A DNA stretch of 52,294 nt from Burkholderiales bacterium (lineage in GTDB: Bacteria; Pseudomonadota; Gammaproteobacteria; Burkholderiales; Burkholderiaceae_C). A model generated the notes under the pieces. The model did not search any database. It saw only the letters and a program-made list of their open reading frames with translations, and was not told the origin of the DNA. The position numbers were made by a program, and so were the translations under genes. The DNA is taken from NCBI GenBank assembly GCA_028872015.1, contig JAGWLO010000019.1:1-52294 (forward strand). The letters are read 5' to 3'. The stretch's first letter is position 1. Each line of letters starts with the position of its first letter. Positions 30,795 to 40,728 of this stretch are shown piece after piece.

Positions 30795-31502
30795 ATGGGC
30801 GACAAGCACCTCTCGGCGCAGTTCGACGCCGAACTCAGCAGCATCTCGACCCGTGTGCTCGAGATGGGCGGGCTGGTCGAGTCCCAGGTCGTGCGCGCGG
30901 TGGAGTCGCTGACGCAACTCGATGCCCCGATCGCGCGCCAGGTGCTGGCGCAGGAAGAGCGTGTCAATCAGATGGAAGTCGAGATCGATCGCGATCTGTC
31001 GGCCATCATCGCGCTGCGCCAGCCGACCGCACGGGATCTGCGGCTGCTGATCGCCATCAGCAAGGCGATCGCCAACCTCGAGCGGGTGGGCGACGAGGCC
31101 GCCCGCATCGCCCGCACCGCCGAGCGCCTGATCGGCTGCGGCGTTTCGTCGCGCCTGCGCCTGCCGTTGGCCGACCTCGGCTTCGAGGCCGATCTCGCGA
31201 TCGCGCAGCTGCGCAAGGCGCTGGACGCCTTCGCCCGGCTGGACACGGCACAGGCACTCGAAGTGCTCAAGCAGGACGATCAGATCGACCAGGAATTCGA
31301 CGGCCTGCTGCGCAAGCTAATCACCTACATGATGGAAGACCCGCGCACCATCTCGGCCAGCATCGACCTGGTGTTCGTGGCCAAGGCGATCGAGCGCGTG
31401 GGTGACCACGCCAAGAATCTCGCCGAGGCCATCATCTATGTCGTCAAGGGCACCGACGTGCGGCACGCCACGGTGGCCGAGGTCGAGAACGCCATCCGCT
31501 GA
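30795..31502 (+). CDS. phoU: phosphate signalling protein PhoU
   Basis: This 235-residue helical protein links the Pst transporter to the PhoR kinase and dampens the Pho response. It has two three-helix repeats with metal-site text: LERVGDEAARIARTAE near residue 95 and IERVGDHAKNLAEAI near 198. A GGAG SD precedes the ATG. Unusually, no pst genes precede it (glmM does) and phoR follows directly. I saw no convincing Pho box in the 82-bp upstream gap. Confidence 0.95.
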   Translation: MGDKHLSAQFDAELSSISTRVLEMGGLVESQVVRAVESLTQLDAPIARQVLAQEERVNQMEVEIDRDLSAIIALRQPTARDLRLLIAISKAIANLERVGDEAARIARTAERLIGCGVSSRLRLPLADLGFEADLAIAQLRKALDAFARLDTAQALEVLKQDDQIDQEFDGLLRKLITYMMEDPRTISASIDLVFVAKAIERVGDHAKNLAEAIIYVVKGTDVRHATVAEVENAIR

Positions 31503-31562
31503 GCGATGCGGTGCACCTTGCGAAGGTGGTGCGCAACAGCGCGCCGCCGCGGGCGGTAGCCC

Positions 31563-32918
31563 GTGGCCTGGTGGCTGACGCGCACGCTGGCCGCGCTGCT
31601 GGCGGTGGTGGGCGGTGCGCTCGTGGGCGCGTTGCTGGGCCGGCTGGCCGGCCACGTCGTGGCAGGACTGGCGCTGGGCGGCCTGCTCAGCAGCCTGGCG
31701 CTGCTGCTGCGCGACGCCTGGCGCGGCCAGGCGCTGATGGACTGGCTGCGCGGACCGCTCACCGCGCCCGCGCCTGCGGATGCCGGCTTCTGGGGTGAAC
31801 TGGGCTACCGCATCGAGCGCGCGCTGCACCTGCGCGAGCAGGGCACGCGCGACCAGCGCGATCAACTGGCGCAATTTCTCTCGGCCATCGAGGCCTCGCC
31901 GAACGGCGTGCTGCTGCTCGATGGCGCCGACCAGATCGACTGGTGCAACTCGGTCGCCGCCGAGCACTTCGGGCTCGACCCGCAACGCGACCTGCGCCAG
32001 CGTGTGACCAACCTCGTGCGCATGCCGGCCTTCGTGGCCTACTTGCAGGGCGGGCAGTTCGAGGAGGGCGTGAGCTTCAGCGGGCCGCTCGGGCGCACCA
32101 TGCTGTCGGTGCTGGTGCGGCCCTACGGCGATGGCCAGAAGCTGGTGCTGTCGCAGGACATCACCGAGCGCGAGCGGGCCGATGCCATGCGGCGCGACTT
32201 CGTGGCCAACGTCTCGCACGAGATCCGCACGCCGCTCACGGTACTGGCGGGCTTTGTCGAGACGCTGGTGCGGCTGCCCCTGTCCGAGCCCGAGCGCCAG
32301 CGCGTGCTGGTGCTGATGCAGCAGCAGGCCGACCGCATGCAGGCCCTGGTGGCCGACCTGCTGACGCTGGCCCGCATCGAGGGCAGCCCGCGTCCCGCGG
32401 TCGATCGCTGGGTGGCCCTGCCCGAACTGCTGCAGCAGGTGGGTGCCGAGGCGAGGGCCCTCTCGGCGGGCCGCCACGCGATCGAGATCGAGGGCGGCGA
32501 CGACGTCGAGATCGGCGGCAGCCAGGCCGAGTTGCACAGCGCGGTGGCCAACCTGCTCAACAACGCCGTGCGCTACACGCCCGAGGGTGGCCGCATCGCG
32601 CTGCGCTGGCGCTGGCGACCCGAGGGCGGCGGCGAGATCGCCGTCAGCGACAGCGGCATCGGCATCGCGCGCGAGCACCTGCCGCGCCTGACCGAGCGCT
32701 TCTACCGTGTCGACGGCAGCCGCTCGCGCGACACCGGCGGCACCGGCCTGGGGCTGTCCATCGTCAAGCACGTGGCACAGCGCCACGGCGGTGAGATCGA
32801 GATCCAGAGCGAGCCCGGCAAAGGCTCCACGTTCCGTCTGGCGCTGCCGGCGCTGCGGCTGCGCCGCCGCCAGCCTGCGGGCCCGGGCACGGTCACGACC
32901 GCGGTCGATCCCGGCTGA
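31563..32918 (+). CDS. phoR: phosphate-regulon sensor histidine kinase PhoR
   Basis: This is a membrane sensor kinase that phosphorylates PhoB under phosphate limitation. 451 residues from a GTG start. It has hydrophobic segments at about residues 8-55, a PAS-like domain at about 100-205 (FLSAIEASPNGVLLLDGADQIDWCN), a DHp with NVSHEIRTPL (His about 219), and an ATPase domain with NLLNNAVRYTPEGG, DSGIGI and GGTGLGLSIVKH. No response-regulator gene is adjacent; the gap to phoU is only 60 bp. Confidence 0.93.
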   Translation: MAWWLTRTLAALLAVVGGALVGALLGRLAGHVVAGLALGGLLSSLALLLRDAWRGQALMDWLRGPLTAPAPADAGFWGELGYRIERALHLREQGTRDQRDQLAQFLSAIEASPNGVLLLDGADQIDWCNSVAAEHFGLDPQRDLRQRVTNLVRMPAFVAYLQGGQFEEGVSFSGPLGRTMLSVLVRPYGDGQKLVLSQDITERERADAMRRDFVANVSHEIRTPLTVLAGFVETLVRLPLSEPERQRVLVLMQQQADRMQALVADLLTLARIEGSPRPAVDRWVALPELLQQVGAEARALSAGRHAIEIEGGDDVEIGGSQAELHSAVANLLNNAVRYTPEGGRIALRWRWRPEGGGEIAVSDSGIGIAREHLPRLTERFYRVDGSRSRDTGGTGLGLSIVKHVAQRHGGEIEIQSEPGKGSTFRLALPALRLRRRQPAGPGTVTTAVDPG

Positions 32919-32942
32919 CACGCGCCGCCTGGCGCGGCCGGC

Positions 32943-34058
32943 TCACCACGCCGCCCGCACCAGATGCGTCACCACGGCCTCGGCCAGCGCGAGGCAAGCC
33001 GTCAGCCCCGGCGACTCGATGCCGAACAGGTTCACCAGCCCCGGCACGCCGTGCACGCCTTCATGCTGCAGCACGAAGTCGGCGGCGGGTCGGCCCGGGC
33101 CCTCGAGCTTGGGCCGGATGCCGGTGAACCCGGGCCGCAGCGCCTCGTCGCGCAGCGCCGGGAAGTAGCGCCGGATGGCGGCGGCGAACCGCGGTCGCTG
33201 GCTGTCGTCGAAGCCGTAGTCGATGCTGTCGCGCCAGCGCACGTCGGGGCCGAAGCGCACCTGGCCCCCGAGGTCGAGCGTCACGTGCACGCCCAGCCCG
33301 CCGGGTTCGGCCACCGGGTAGACGAGGTGCCGGAACGGGTTGCGCCCCGCCAGGCCGTAGTAGTGGCCGATCGCGAAGTGGGCACGCGGCACGCAGTCCG
33401 GCGGCAGCCCGTCGATGCGTGCGGCCAGGGCCGGCGCCAGCAGGCCCGCGCTGTTGACCACCGCGCGCGCGGCCACCTGCGTGCGCTCGGCATCGTCCAG
33501 TTCCAGCTGCAGGCCGCCCGGCCGCACCTCGCCGCGCCGCACCGCCGTGCCGGGCACGAACTGGCCTCCTGCGCGCTCGAAGTCGGCCAGCAGGGCCTGC
33601 ATGAAGGCGTGGCTGTCGATGATGCCGGTGCTGGGCGACCACAGCGCCATCGTGCCGCGCACCGCGGGCTCGAGCTGCGCCAGGCGCGCCGCGCCCAGCG
33701 GCTCGAGATCGTGCACGCCGTTGTCCCGCGCGGACTTCAGGTAGCCGTGCAGCGCCGGCTCGTCGCCGGGCTCGGTGGCCACGATGAGCTTGCCGATGGC
33801 CCGGTGCGGCACGCCGTGGCGGCGGCAGTACTCGTACAGCAGCGCCTTGCCGCGTACGCACCAACGCGCCTTGAGCGAGCCGGCCGGGTAGTAGATGCCG
33901 GCGTGGATGACCTCGGAGTTGCGTGCACTGGTCTCGGTGCCGAACGCCCGGGCCCGCTCCAGCAGCCAGACTTCGCGGCCGGCCTGCTGCAGCGCCCGCG
34001 CCACGGCCAGGCCCACCACGCCGGCACCCACCACCACGGTGTCGACAGCCTCGGTCAT
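32943..34058 (-). CDS. FAD-dependent oxidoreductase, L-2-hydroxyglutarate oxidase-like (DAO family)
   Basis: The 371-residue protein has an N-terminal Rossmann FAD motif VVVGAGVVGLAVARAL with LLERA at the second strand end. Segments shared with L-2-hydroxyglutarate dehydrogenase/oxidase (LhgO/YgaF-type) are SARNSEVIHAGIYYPAGSLKARWCVRG, LWSPSTGIID and the C-terminal GIESPGLTACLALAE. Substrate specificity cannot be read from the sequence. The start at 34058 follows the glycosyltransferase by 32 bp on the same strand, so the two may be cotranscribed. Confidence 0.87.
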   Translation of the reverse strand: MTEAVDTVVVGAGVVGLAVARALQQAGREVWLLERARAFGTETSARNSEVIHAGIYYPAGSLKARWCVRGKALLYEYCRRHGVPHRAIGKLIVATEPGDEPALHGYLKSARDNGVHDLEPLGAARLAQLEPAVRGTMALWSPSTGIIDSHAFMQALLADFERAGGQFVPGTAVRRGEVRPGGLQLELDDAERTQVAARAVVNSAGLLAPALAARIDGLPPDCVPRAHFAIGHYYGLAGRNPFRHLVYPVAEPGGLGVHVTLDLGGQVRFGPDVRWRDSIDYGFDDSQRPRFAAAIRRYFPALRDEALRPGFTGIRPKLEGPGRPAADFVLQHEGVHGVPGLVNLFGIESPGLTACLALAEAVVTHLVRAAW

Positions 34059-34090
34059 GGCAGGGGCCCCATCGCGTCTCGACGGTTCGG

Positions 34091-35761
34091 CTACCGCGGG
34101 CCCGGGGGTGCAGCCGCCCGGCGGAAGAGCGTGGTCTCGTCGTCGCGGTCGGTCGGCCGCGTGACGGTGCCCAGCAGCTGCCAGCCCGGCGGCGCCGGCC
34201 GCGGATGTCCGCGGGCGGTCAGCAGCAGCACGGGGCAGGGGCCGGCCGCGGCCGCTGCGCGCGCGTCCACGGTCCTGTGGCCGACGGCCTCGAGGGCGGC
34301 CACTTCCGGGGTCGCCAGGCCGGGCGCTGCGATGCAGGCACCGGGCGGCAGCAGCGCCGCGATGCGGTCGACCCAGGGTCGCGGACTGCGCGCGTAGTTC
34401 AGCGCCGGCAGCAGCAGCGTCATCGCCAGCAGCCAGCACAGGGCCACGCCGCCGGCCGGCAGCACCAGGCTCTTCCACAGCGCCTCGCGGTGGCGGCCGG
34501 TACGCCAGCGCACCACGGCCACCCAGGCCCCGGTGCCCAGCAGGGCCAGCACCAGGGCCGGGGCCGAGAAGCGCGAGCTGTAGCCGGGCAGCAGCCGGGC
34601 GAGATTGGCCGCCGTGCCGGCCGGCACGCCGGTCTGCAGCGCGCAGTACAGCACCCAGAACACCAGCGCCCACAGGGTGAAGTAGCACATCGACAGCCAG
34701 TCGATGGCCGCGGCGGCGCTGCGCGACAGGGTGGGCAGCGCAAACGCGGCGAGCACGGCCAGTCCCGGCAGGCCAAGCATCAGCGCGCGGTCCGAGCCGG
34801 CCATGGCCACGTTGGCCATGAAGGCCACCACCACCGGCACCAGGGGCACCGCGAGATGCCGGTCGGCCAGCTGGTGGCGCCAGCGCCACAGCGTCCACAG
34901 GGCCAGCGGCCAGGACGGCCACAGGAACCACAGCCACAGGCGCACCAGGCGGCCCGCGCCGGCCAGGCTGAGGGCCTCGGTGCGCAGGTGCCAGGCACCC
35001 AGCGCCGCAGCCAGCAGTGCCGCGGCGAGCAGCGCCGCGGCGATCCACGGCTGCAGGGCCCGCGCGGGGGCGTAGTGCGAGCGCCGGCACACCAGCCAGG
35101 CGCCCGCACCGGCGGCCAGCGCCATGCTGGGCGCGCCGCTGCCGGCCAGCAGCGGCAGGGCGGCCAGCAGCGCCGCCCGCGCCTGTCGGTGGCGGAACGG
35201 CGCCGCCGCGAGCGCATAGAGCAGCAGGCTCATGGCCGCCAGCTGGGCCAGCTCGGGTGTGGTTTCGTGCCCGAGCTGCAGCAGCCCCAGCGTGGCCATC
35301 AGCGCCAGCAGCGCGCCGTCGGCAATGGCGCGGGCGTAGTTCAGCGGGTCGGCCTCGCCGCCGAACGCGAAGGGCAGGGGCTGGGCGGCGTCGGTGCGCG
35401 CCAGATGGAAGCTCGAATACCAGACCAGCGCGAACGTGAGGCCGAGCAGGATCACGAACGGGATGCGCGCCGCCACCGCCGGCTCCAGCCAGTGCGAGCC
35501 GGCCAGGATGAAGGCGGCGCCCAGCCAATGCGGCAGCAGGGCCGTGTCGGCGGGCACGCCGCCGAGCGTTGGCGCCCACCAGGCGGTGCGGCCGTCGGCG
35601 ATGGCCGCCATCTGCGCGAACGCGGTCAGGTCCGCGTTGCGCCAGGGGTCGCGGCCCACCAGCCCGGGCAGCAGGTAGGCGGCACACAGCAGCAGCAGCG
35701 GCAGGCGCGGCAGGCGTCGCGCGCCGCGCACCGTGACCAGGGCCGGGTTGGGCGTGTTCAC
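34091..35761 (-). CDS. ArnT/GT39-like membrane glycosyltransferase
   Basis: This 556-residue integral membrane protein has about a dozen hydrophobic segments from residue 20 to about 455 and a soluble periplasmic C-terminus. The first loop after the first membrane segment reads GRDPWRNADLTAF, resembling the catalytic Asp-containing loop of ArnT/dolichyl-phosphate-mannose-type transferases (RDPxE pattern, here RDPWRNAD). The donor is probably a polyprenyl-phosphate sugar; donor and acceptor are unknown. A terminator lies between it and rpmE, so it probably has its own promoter. Confidence 0.75.
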   Translation of the reverse strand: MNTPNPALVTVRGARRLPRLPLLLLCAAYLLPGLVGRDPWRNADLTAFAQMAAIADGRTAWWAPTLGGVPADTALLPHWLGAAFILAGSHWLEPAVAARIPFVILLGLTFALVWYSSFHLARTDAAQPLPFAFGGEADPLNYARAIADGALLALMATLGLLQLGHETTPELAQLAAMSLLLYALAAAPFRHRQARAALLAALPLLAGSGAPSMALAAGAGAWLVCRRSHYAPARALQPWIAAALLAAALLAAALGAWHLRTEALSLAGAGRLVRLWLWFLWPSWPLALWTLWRWRHQLADRHLAVPLVPVVVAFMANVAMAGSDRALMLGLPGLAVLAAFALPTLSRSAAAAIDWLSMCYFTLWALVFWVLYCALQTGVPAGTAANLARLLPGYSSRFSAPALVLALLGTGAWVAVVRWRTGRHREALWKSLVLPAGGVALCWLLAMTLLLPALNYARSPRPWVDRIAALLPPGACIAAPGLATPEVAALEAVGHRTVDARAAAAAGPCPVLLLTARGHPRPAPPGWQLLGTVTRPTDRDDETTLFRRAAAPPGPR

Positions 35762-35787
35762 GCGGCACGGCGCAGGCGCGCCGCGGG

Positions 35788-35813
35788 CAACAAAAAGGCA
35801 GCCGAAGCTGCCT
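35788..35813 (-). terminator. intrinsic terminator of rpmE
   Basis: On the minus strand, AGGCAGC-TTCG-GCTGCCT forms a 7-bp stem with a UUCG tetraloop, followed by TTTT and TTG. It starts 60 bp after the rpmE stop. Confidence 0.88.
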
Positions 35814-35872
35814 GGATGCCGAGCGCCAAGCCGGTCACTGCGGCAGGCCCGGGATCATGCGGGGCGGCCGCC

Positions 35873-36133
35873 TTACTTCTTCAGGCCCACGCGGGCGAAC
35901 TTGTTGCGGAACTTCTCGACCCGGCCGCCCAGGTTGTCCACGCTCTTCTGCGTGCCGGTGTAGAACGGATGCGTCTCGCTCGTGGTCTCCAGCTTCATCA
36001 GCGGCAGTTCGCGGCCGTCCTCGAGCTTGATCGTGTCCTTGGTTTGCAGGCACGAGCGGGTGACGAACTTGAAGCCGTTGGACAGGTCCTGGAAACAGAC
36101 CTCGCGGTAGCTGGGGTGGATGCCGTCTTTCAT
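35873..36133 (-). CDS. rpmE2: 50S ribosomal protein L31 type B
   Basis: The 86-residue protein opens with [16 protein letters not shown] and holds [11 protein letters not shown] and [12 protein letters not shown], the L31 landmarks. It lacks the CxxC zinc pair of type A L31 and has the type B length, so it is the zinc-independent form. It follows rho and is ended by the terminator at 35788-35813. Confidence 0.95.
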   Translation of the reverse strand: MKDGIHPSYREVCFQDLSNGFKFVTRSCLQTKDTIKLEDGRELPLMKLETTSETHPFYTGTQKSVDNLGGRVEKFRNKFARVGLKK

Positions 36134-36219
36134 CGGGAGCCTCTGCGATCTGGGGTGGGAGCCACGCTGCCTTCCATGCCGGGCGGCGCACTTACCGTGG
36201 AGTGGGCGGAAAACCGCGG

Positions 36220-36225
36220 ATTATA
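36220..36225 (-). promoter_or_regulatory. candidate -10 of rpmE2
   Basis: A perfect TATAAT on the minus strand, between the rho stop and rpmE2. It gives a leader of about 80 nt. No -35 match is seen. Confidence 0.5.
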
Positions 36226-36237
36226 AGGGGCGGGCGC

Positions 36238-37500
36238 TCAGCCGCCGCGCCGCATCATGTCGAAGAAGTCGAGGTTGTTCTTGCTCTGCTTCATCTTCTC
36301 GAGGATGAACTCCATCGCCTCGATCTCGTCCATCGGATAGAGCAGTTTGCGCAGGATCCAGCTCTTCTGCAGGATCTCGGGCTTGAGCAGCAGCTCTTCG
36401 CGCCGGGTGCCGCTCTTGTTGATCAGGATCGAGGGGTAGACGCGCTTCTCGGCCATCCGGCGGTCGAGGTGGATCTCGCAGTTGCCGGTGCCCTTGAACT
36501 CTTCGTAGATGACCTCGTCCATCTTCGAGCCGGTGTCCACGAGCGCGGTGCCGATGATGGTCAGCGTGCCGCCTTCTTCGGTGTTGCGTGCGGCGCCGAA
36601 GAATCGCTTGGGGCGCTGCAGCGCGTTGGCATCGACGCCGCCGCTGAGCACCTTGCCCGACGACGGCAGCACGTTGTTGTAGGCGCGCGCCAGGCGCGTG
36701 ATGCTGTCGAGCAGGATGACCACGTCCTTCTTCAGCTCGACCAGACGCTTGGCGCGCTCGATCACCATCTCGGCCACTTGCACGTGGCGGGCGGCCGGCT
36801 CGTCGAAGGTGCTGCTGATGACCTCGCCGCGCACGGTGCGCAGCATCTCGGTCACCTCTTCCGGCCGCTCGTCGACCAGCAGCACGATGAGGTGGATCTC
36901 GGGGTGGTTGGCCACCAGCGCATGCGCGATGTGCTGCATCATGACCGTCTTGCCGGTCTTGGGCTGCGCCACCAGCAGCGCGCGCTGGCCTTTGCCGATC
37001 GGCGCGATGAGGTCGATGATGCGGCTGGTGATGTTCTCTTCGGCCTTGACGTCGCGTTCGAGCCTGAACTGCTCCTTCGGGAACAGCGCCGTCAGGTTCT
37101 CGAACATGATCTTGTGCTTGCTCTCCTCGGGGGTGAGCCCGTTCACGCGGTCGACCTTGACCAGCGCGAAGTAGCGTTCGCCGTCCTTGGGCACCCTGAC
37201 TTCGCCTTCGACCATGTCGCCGGTGTGCAGGTTGAAGCGGCGGATCTGGCTCGGCGACAGGTAGATGTCGTCGGTGCTGGCCATGTAGCTGGCCTCGATG
37301 CTGCGCAGGAAGCCGAAGCCATCGGGCAGCACTTCGAGCACGCCGTCGCCGAAGACCTGTTCGCCCGCCTTGGCGCGCTTCTTCATGATCGCGAACATCA
37401 GCTCCTGCTTGCGCAGGCGGGCGACGTTCTCGATTTCCAGCGCTTCGCCCATCGTGATGAGTTCGGCGATGGGCTGGGCCTTCAGTTCGGACAGATGCAT
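36238..37500 (-). CDS. rho: transcription termination factor Rho
   Basis: This 420-residue hexameric RNA helicase ends transcription of unstructured C-rich RNA. It has an N-terminal RNA-binding domain with [12 protein letters not shown], Walker A AQPKTGKT, Walker [16 protein letters not shown], the Q-loop/R-loop text and the C-terminal domain ending in FFDMMRRGG. The start MHLSELKA is the usual one. It sits after trxA as in E. coli, with a 187-bp leader. Confidence 0.98.
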   Translation of the reverse strand: MHLSELKAQPIAELITMGEALEIENVARLRKQELMFAIMKKRAKAGEQVFGDGVLEVLPDGFGFLRSIEASYMASTDDIYLSPSQIRRFNLHTGDMVEGEVRVPKDGERYFALVKVDRVNGLTPEESKHKIMFENLTALFPKEQFRLERDVKAEENITSRIIDLIAPIGKGQRALLVAQPKTGKTVMMQHIAHALVANHPEIHLIVLLVDERPEEVTEMLRTVRGEVISSTFDEPAARHVQVAEMVIERAKRLVELKKDVVILLDSITRLARAYNNVLPSSGKVLSGGVDANALQRPKRFFGAARNTEEGGTLTIIGTALVDTGSKMDEVIYEEFKGTGNCEIHLDRRMAEKRVYPSILINKSGTRREELLLKPEILQKSWILRKLLYPMDEIEAMEFILEKMKQSKNNLDFFDMMRRGG

Positions 37501-37686
37501 GAGGGCACCCTCGGGGAGATGCGCCTGGGCTCACGCGCGACGCGGCGCGGGCCATGCGGCAGGGATCAGGTGGGTTGGCGCCGAACTCGCGCGCTCGACC
37601 TTCGGTGCTCGGCGCGGGTGGCCGGCGGGGTCGCGCGTGGTGGCGGGTCAGCCGAGAGACGCTCTTTGCGCCTCCCGGTGACGAAG

Positions 37687-37692
37687 ATTATA
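37687..37692 (-). promoter_or_regulatory. candidate -10 of rho
   Basis: A perfect TATAAT on the minus strand overlaps the trxA stop codon. A weak TGACCG lies 18 nt upstream. It would give a leader of about 180 nt before rho, with C-rich, poorly structured parts as expected for Rho self-control. The leader ends in a GAGGG-TG-CCCTC mini-palindrome just before the rho ATG. Confidence 0.55.
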
Positions 37693-38017
37693 GATGACCG
37701 TCGAGGAAAGCGGTCAGCTGGGCCTTGGACAGAGCGCCGACCTTGGTGGCCGCGAGTTCGCCGCCCTTGAACAGCATCAGCGTCGGGATGCCGCGGATGC
37801 CGAACTTGGCCGGCACTTCGCGGTTCTCGTCGACGTTCATCTTGGCGATCTGCAGCCGGCCGTCGTAGGTCTTGGAAACCTCGTCGAGGATGGGTGCGAT
37901 CATCTTGCAGGGGCCGCACCACTCGGCCCAGTAGTCGACCAGCACCGGCTTGTCGGCCGCCAGCACGTCGGCGCCGAACGAATCGTCGGTGACGTGTTTG
38001 ATCAGTTCGCTGCTCAT
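37688..38017 (-). CDS. trxA: thioredoxin TrxA
   Basis: This 109-residue thiol-disulfide reductant has the WCGPCK active site (Cys34, Cys37) and the cis-proline loop [15 protein letters not shown]. The frame extends upstream, but the conserved start MSSELIKHV at 38017 fixes the length. It is divergent from the addB-like gene (101 bp) and upstream of rho. Confidence 0.97.
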   Translation of the reverse strand: MSSELIKHVTDDSFGADVLAADKPVLVDYWAEWCGPCKMIAPILDEVSKTYDGRLQIAKMNVDENREVPAKFGIRGIPTLMLFKGGELAATKVGALSKAQLTAFLDGHL

Positions 38018-38118
38018 GAGGAAAGGTCTCCGGGCACCCGGGCCGAAGGGGCCGACGAGGCACAATGATTTTGGCACAACGGCCCTCTGCGGGCCGGCCC
38101 GCGCCGCGCAGGGTCTCG

Positions 38119-40728
38119 ATGGCATCGATAGAACGAATCTCGCTTCCCGCGGCCGGTGCGGACCTGTGGCCGACGCTGGCGGCCGAGGTGCAGGGCTGGC
38201 TGGCTGGGCATGGCCTGCCGGCCCAGGATGCGGTGCTGCTGCTGCCTTTCGCGGCGCTGCTGGCGCCGGCACGCGCGGCGCTGGCGCTGCAGGGCGGCTG
38301 GCAGCCGCGGGTCGAGACCGCGCTCACCCTGGCCGCGGCGCTGGCGCCGCCGGTGGCGGCAGTCGCGGGGGCCTGCTGCGGCGAGACCGTCGCCGACCGT
38401 CTGGGCGCCGCAACGCTGCTGCGAGGCCCGGCCTGGGCCGCGGCCTGGGAACGTACCGATCCGGCCGGCTTCGCGCGCATCGTCGCCGCCGTCGTCGAGG
38501 CCGCACAGGCCCTGCGCACGGGCGCTTTCGAGCGCGCGCCCGAACATCGCGCCGCCTACTGGGCCGAAGCGCGCGCGGGCAGCCTGCCGCTGACCGGGCC
38601 GGCCGCCACCGAAGGCGCGCTGCTGCGGCTCGCGCTGGAATGGGCCGCCGAGGCTCCGCCGCCGGCGACCGATCGCCTGTTTGCGCACCGGCCTGCGGCC
38701 TGGATCGCGCTGCGCCTGGGCGGCCCCGACGCCTTGGCCGAGGCCCTGCTCGGCCGGGCCGAGGTGCCCTCGCTGCAGTTGCTGGCCGACCCGCCCGACG
38801 ACGCGCCGTTCGCCCCGGTAGCGCGGGCCGCAAGCGCTGCCCAGGCGGCCCAGGCGTCGCCTGCGGAGCGGCACGCGGCTGTCGCAGGCCCGCGGCTCGA
38901 GCGCCTGCTCTGCGACGATTTCGAGGCCGAGGCGCAGGCCGCGGCCTGCGCCGTGATCGATGCCCTCAACGCGGGTCGCACGCCCGTGGCGCTGGTGGCG
39001 CTGGACCGGGAGCTGCTGCGTCGCGTGCGCGCGCTGCTGGCGCGCGCGCAGGTGCCGGTGCTGGACGAGACTGGCTGGCGGCTCGACACCACGCGCGCGG
39101 CCGCCGACGTGCTTTCGCTGCTGCAGGCCGCCCGGCCGCAGGCCACGGCCGACTCGCGGCTGGATTGGCTGAAGACGCTGCCCGACGTGCCGGCCGCCGA
39201 TCTGGACACCCTCGAAGCCCTGTGGCGCGGGCGCCGCCACCCGGGCCGCCGCGACCGCGCCGATGCCCTGTGGAATCGTGCGCAGGCGCTGCTGCGCCCG
39301 TTGGCCGGCGGCGGGCGCCAGCCGCTGGCGGCCTGGCTCGCCGCGCTGGAGGCGGTGCTGCGCGACAGCGGCGTGTGGGACCGCCTGACGGCCGACGCGG
39401 CCGGCCAGCAGTTGCTGGCGGCGCTGGGTTTCGGGGCTCGGGCGCCGTGGCAGGCACTGGCCGAAAGCTGGGTTACCGATGCGGCCGGCTGCGCGGCCTG
39501 GGTCGAGTCGACGCTGGGCAGCGCAGCCTTCCTGCCTCCGCCCGACGCCGACGCGCCGGTGGTGCTGACGCCGCTGGCGCGCGCGTTCGGGCGGCCGTTT
39601 GCCGAAATCGTCGTCCCCGGGGCCGACGAGCGGCGACTGGGCCGCACCGAACCCGCGCCGTCGTTGCTGGGCGATGCGCTGGCGGCGCGCCTGGGCCTGG
39701 ACCATGCTGCGGCGCGGCGCCAGCGCCAGCGGCTGGCCCTGGCGCAGCTGTTGCGCGCGCCGCGGCTGACGCTGCTGCGTCGGCGCCGCGAAGACGACGA
39801 GCCCCTGGGCGACAGCCCCGATGTCGAATGGCTGCTGCTGGCGCACGAGCAGGCGGGCGCCGGCATGCCGCCCCTGCGCGACTGGCAGCCATCGCAGCGG
39901 CGGCTGCCGCGGCGGCCCGTGCCGCGGCCACAGCCGTGCGCGCCCGACGCCTTGCCGGCGGTGCTCAGCGCCAGCCAGCTCGAGGCGCTGCGGCAATGTC
40001 CCTATCGCTTCTACGTCCGCACCGTGCTCGGCCTGGACGAGCCCGAAGAGCTTGATGCCGAGCTCGTCAAGCGCGACTACGGTACCTGGCTGCACGCCGC
40101 GCTGCACCATTTCCACAGCCGGCGCGACCCGGCCCGGCCCGACGCGCTGCAGCTGGACGAAGCCGCCGACGCCGCCACGCGCGCTCTGGCGCTGGACGAG
40201 GCCGATCTGCTGCCCTACCGCGCCGGCTTCGAAGCCTTGGCGCCGGCCTACCTGGCCTGGCTGGGCGAGCGCGAGGCCCTGGGCTGGCGCTGGCAGTCGG
40301 GCGAGACCGACCACGACATCGCCCCGCCCGCGCTGGGGGGCCTGCGTCTGCGCGGACGCATCGACCGTCTGGACCTGGGGCCGGGCGGCGCGCGCGCACT
40401 GCTCGACTACAAGACCGGCAGCGCGCAGGCCCTGGTGCGGCGCGTGAAGCAGCCGCTGGAGGACACCCAGCTCGCCTTCTACGCCGCGCTGCTGGGCGGC
40501 GACGAGCGCCTGACGGCGGCCTACCTGGCGCTGGACGATGCCGACGCGCCGCGCGAGATCGAGCACCCGGCCGTGCACCGCAGCGCCGCCGCACTGCTGC
40601 CGGCGCTGGCCGACGAGTGGGCGCGCCTGCGCCAGGGCGCGCCGATGCCGGCGCTGGGCGAAGGCGCCGTGTGCGACACCTGCGAGGCGCGCGGCCTGTG
40701 CCGGCGCGACCACTGGGCGGCCCGATGA
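38119..40728 (+). CDS. addB: AddB-like PD-(D/E)XK nuclease with iron-sulfur cluster
   Basis: This 869-residue protein is probably the second subunit of an AddAB-type double-strand-break resection enzyme. The N-terminal two-thirds resembles a UvrD-type helicase fold without readable Walker motifs, as in AddB. The C-terminal nuclease has RGRIDRLD and DYKTG (Asp about 763). Four cysteines, Cys627 (QCPYRFY) and [10 protein letters not shown] (852, 855, 861), match the iron-sulfur staple of AddB nucleases. Start ATG 38119 is preferred; 38065 is an in-frame alternative. The stop overlaps the next ATG (ATGA), so the two subunits are coupled. Confidence 0.85.
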   Translation: MASIERISLPAAGADLWPTLAAEVQGWLAGHGLPAQDAVLLLPFAALLAPARAALALQGGWQPRVETALTLAAALAPPVAAVAGACCGETVADRLGAATLLRGPAWAAAWERTDPAGFARIVAAVVEAAQALRTGAFERAPEHRAAYWAEARAGSLPLTGPAATEGALLRLALEWAAEAPPPATDRLFAHRPAAWIALRLGGPDALAEALLGRAEVPSLQLLADPPDDAPFAPVARAASAAQAAQASPAERHAAVAGPRLERLLCDDFEAEAQAAACAVIDALNAGRTPVALVALDRELLRRVRALLARAQVPVLDETGWRLDTTRAAADVLSLLQAARPQATADSRLDWLKTLPDVPAADLDTLEALWRGRRHPGRRDRADALWNRAQALLRPLAGGGRQPLAAWLAALEAVLRDSGVWDRLTADAAGQQLLAALGFGARAPWQALAESWVTDAAGCAAWVESTLGSAAFLPPPDADAPVVLTPLARAFGRPFAEIVVPGADERRLGRTEPAPSLLGDALAARLGLDHAAARRQRQRLALAQLLRAPRLTLLRRRREDDEPLGDSPDVEWLLLAHEQAGAGMPPLRDWQPSQRRLPRRPVPRPQPCAPDALPAVLSASQLEALRQCPYRFYVRTVLGLDEPEELDAELVKRDYGTWLHAALHHFHSRRDPARPDALQLDEAADAATRALALDEADLLPYRAGFEALAPAYLAWLGEREALGWRWQSGETDHDIAPPALGGLRLRGRIDRLDLGPGGARALLDYKTGSAQALVRRVKQPLEDTQLAFYAALLGGDERLTAAYLALDDADAPREIEHPAVHRSAAALLPALADEWARLRQGAPMPALGEGAVCDTCEARGLCRRDHWAAR

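Noticed and set aside
38073..38090. TGGCAC motif upstream of addB as a possible sigma-54 promoter
   Set aside because: The required GC element at the right spacing after GG is absent.
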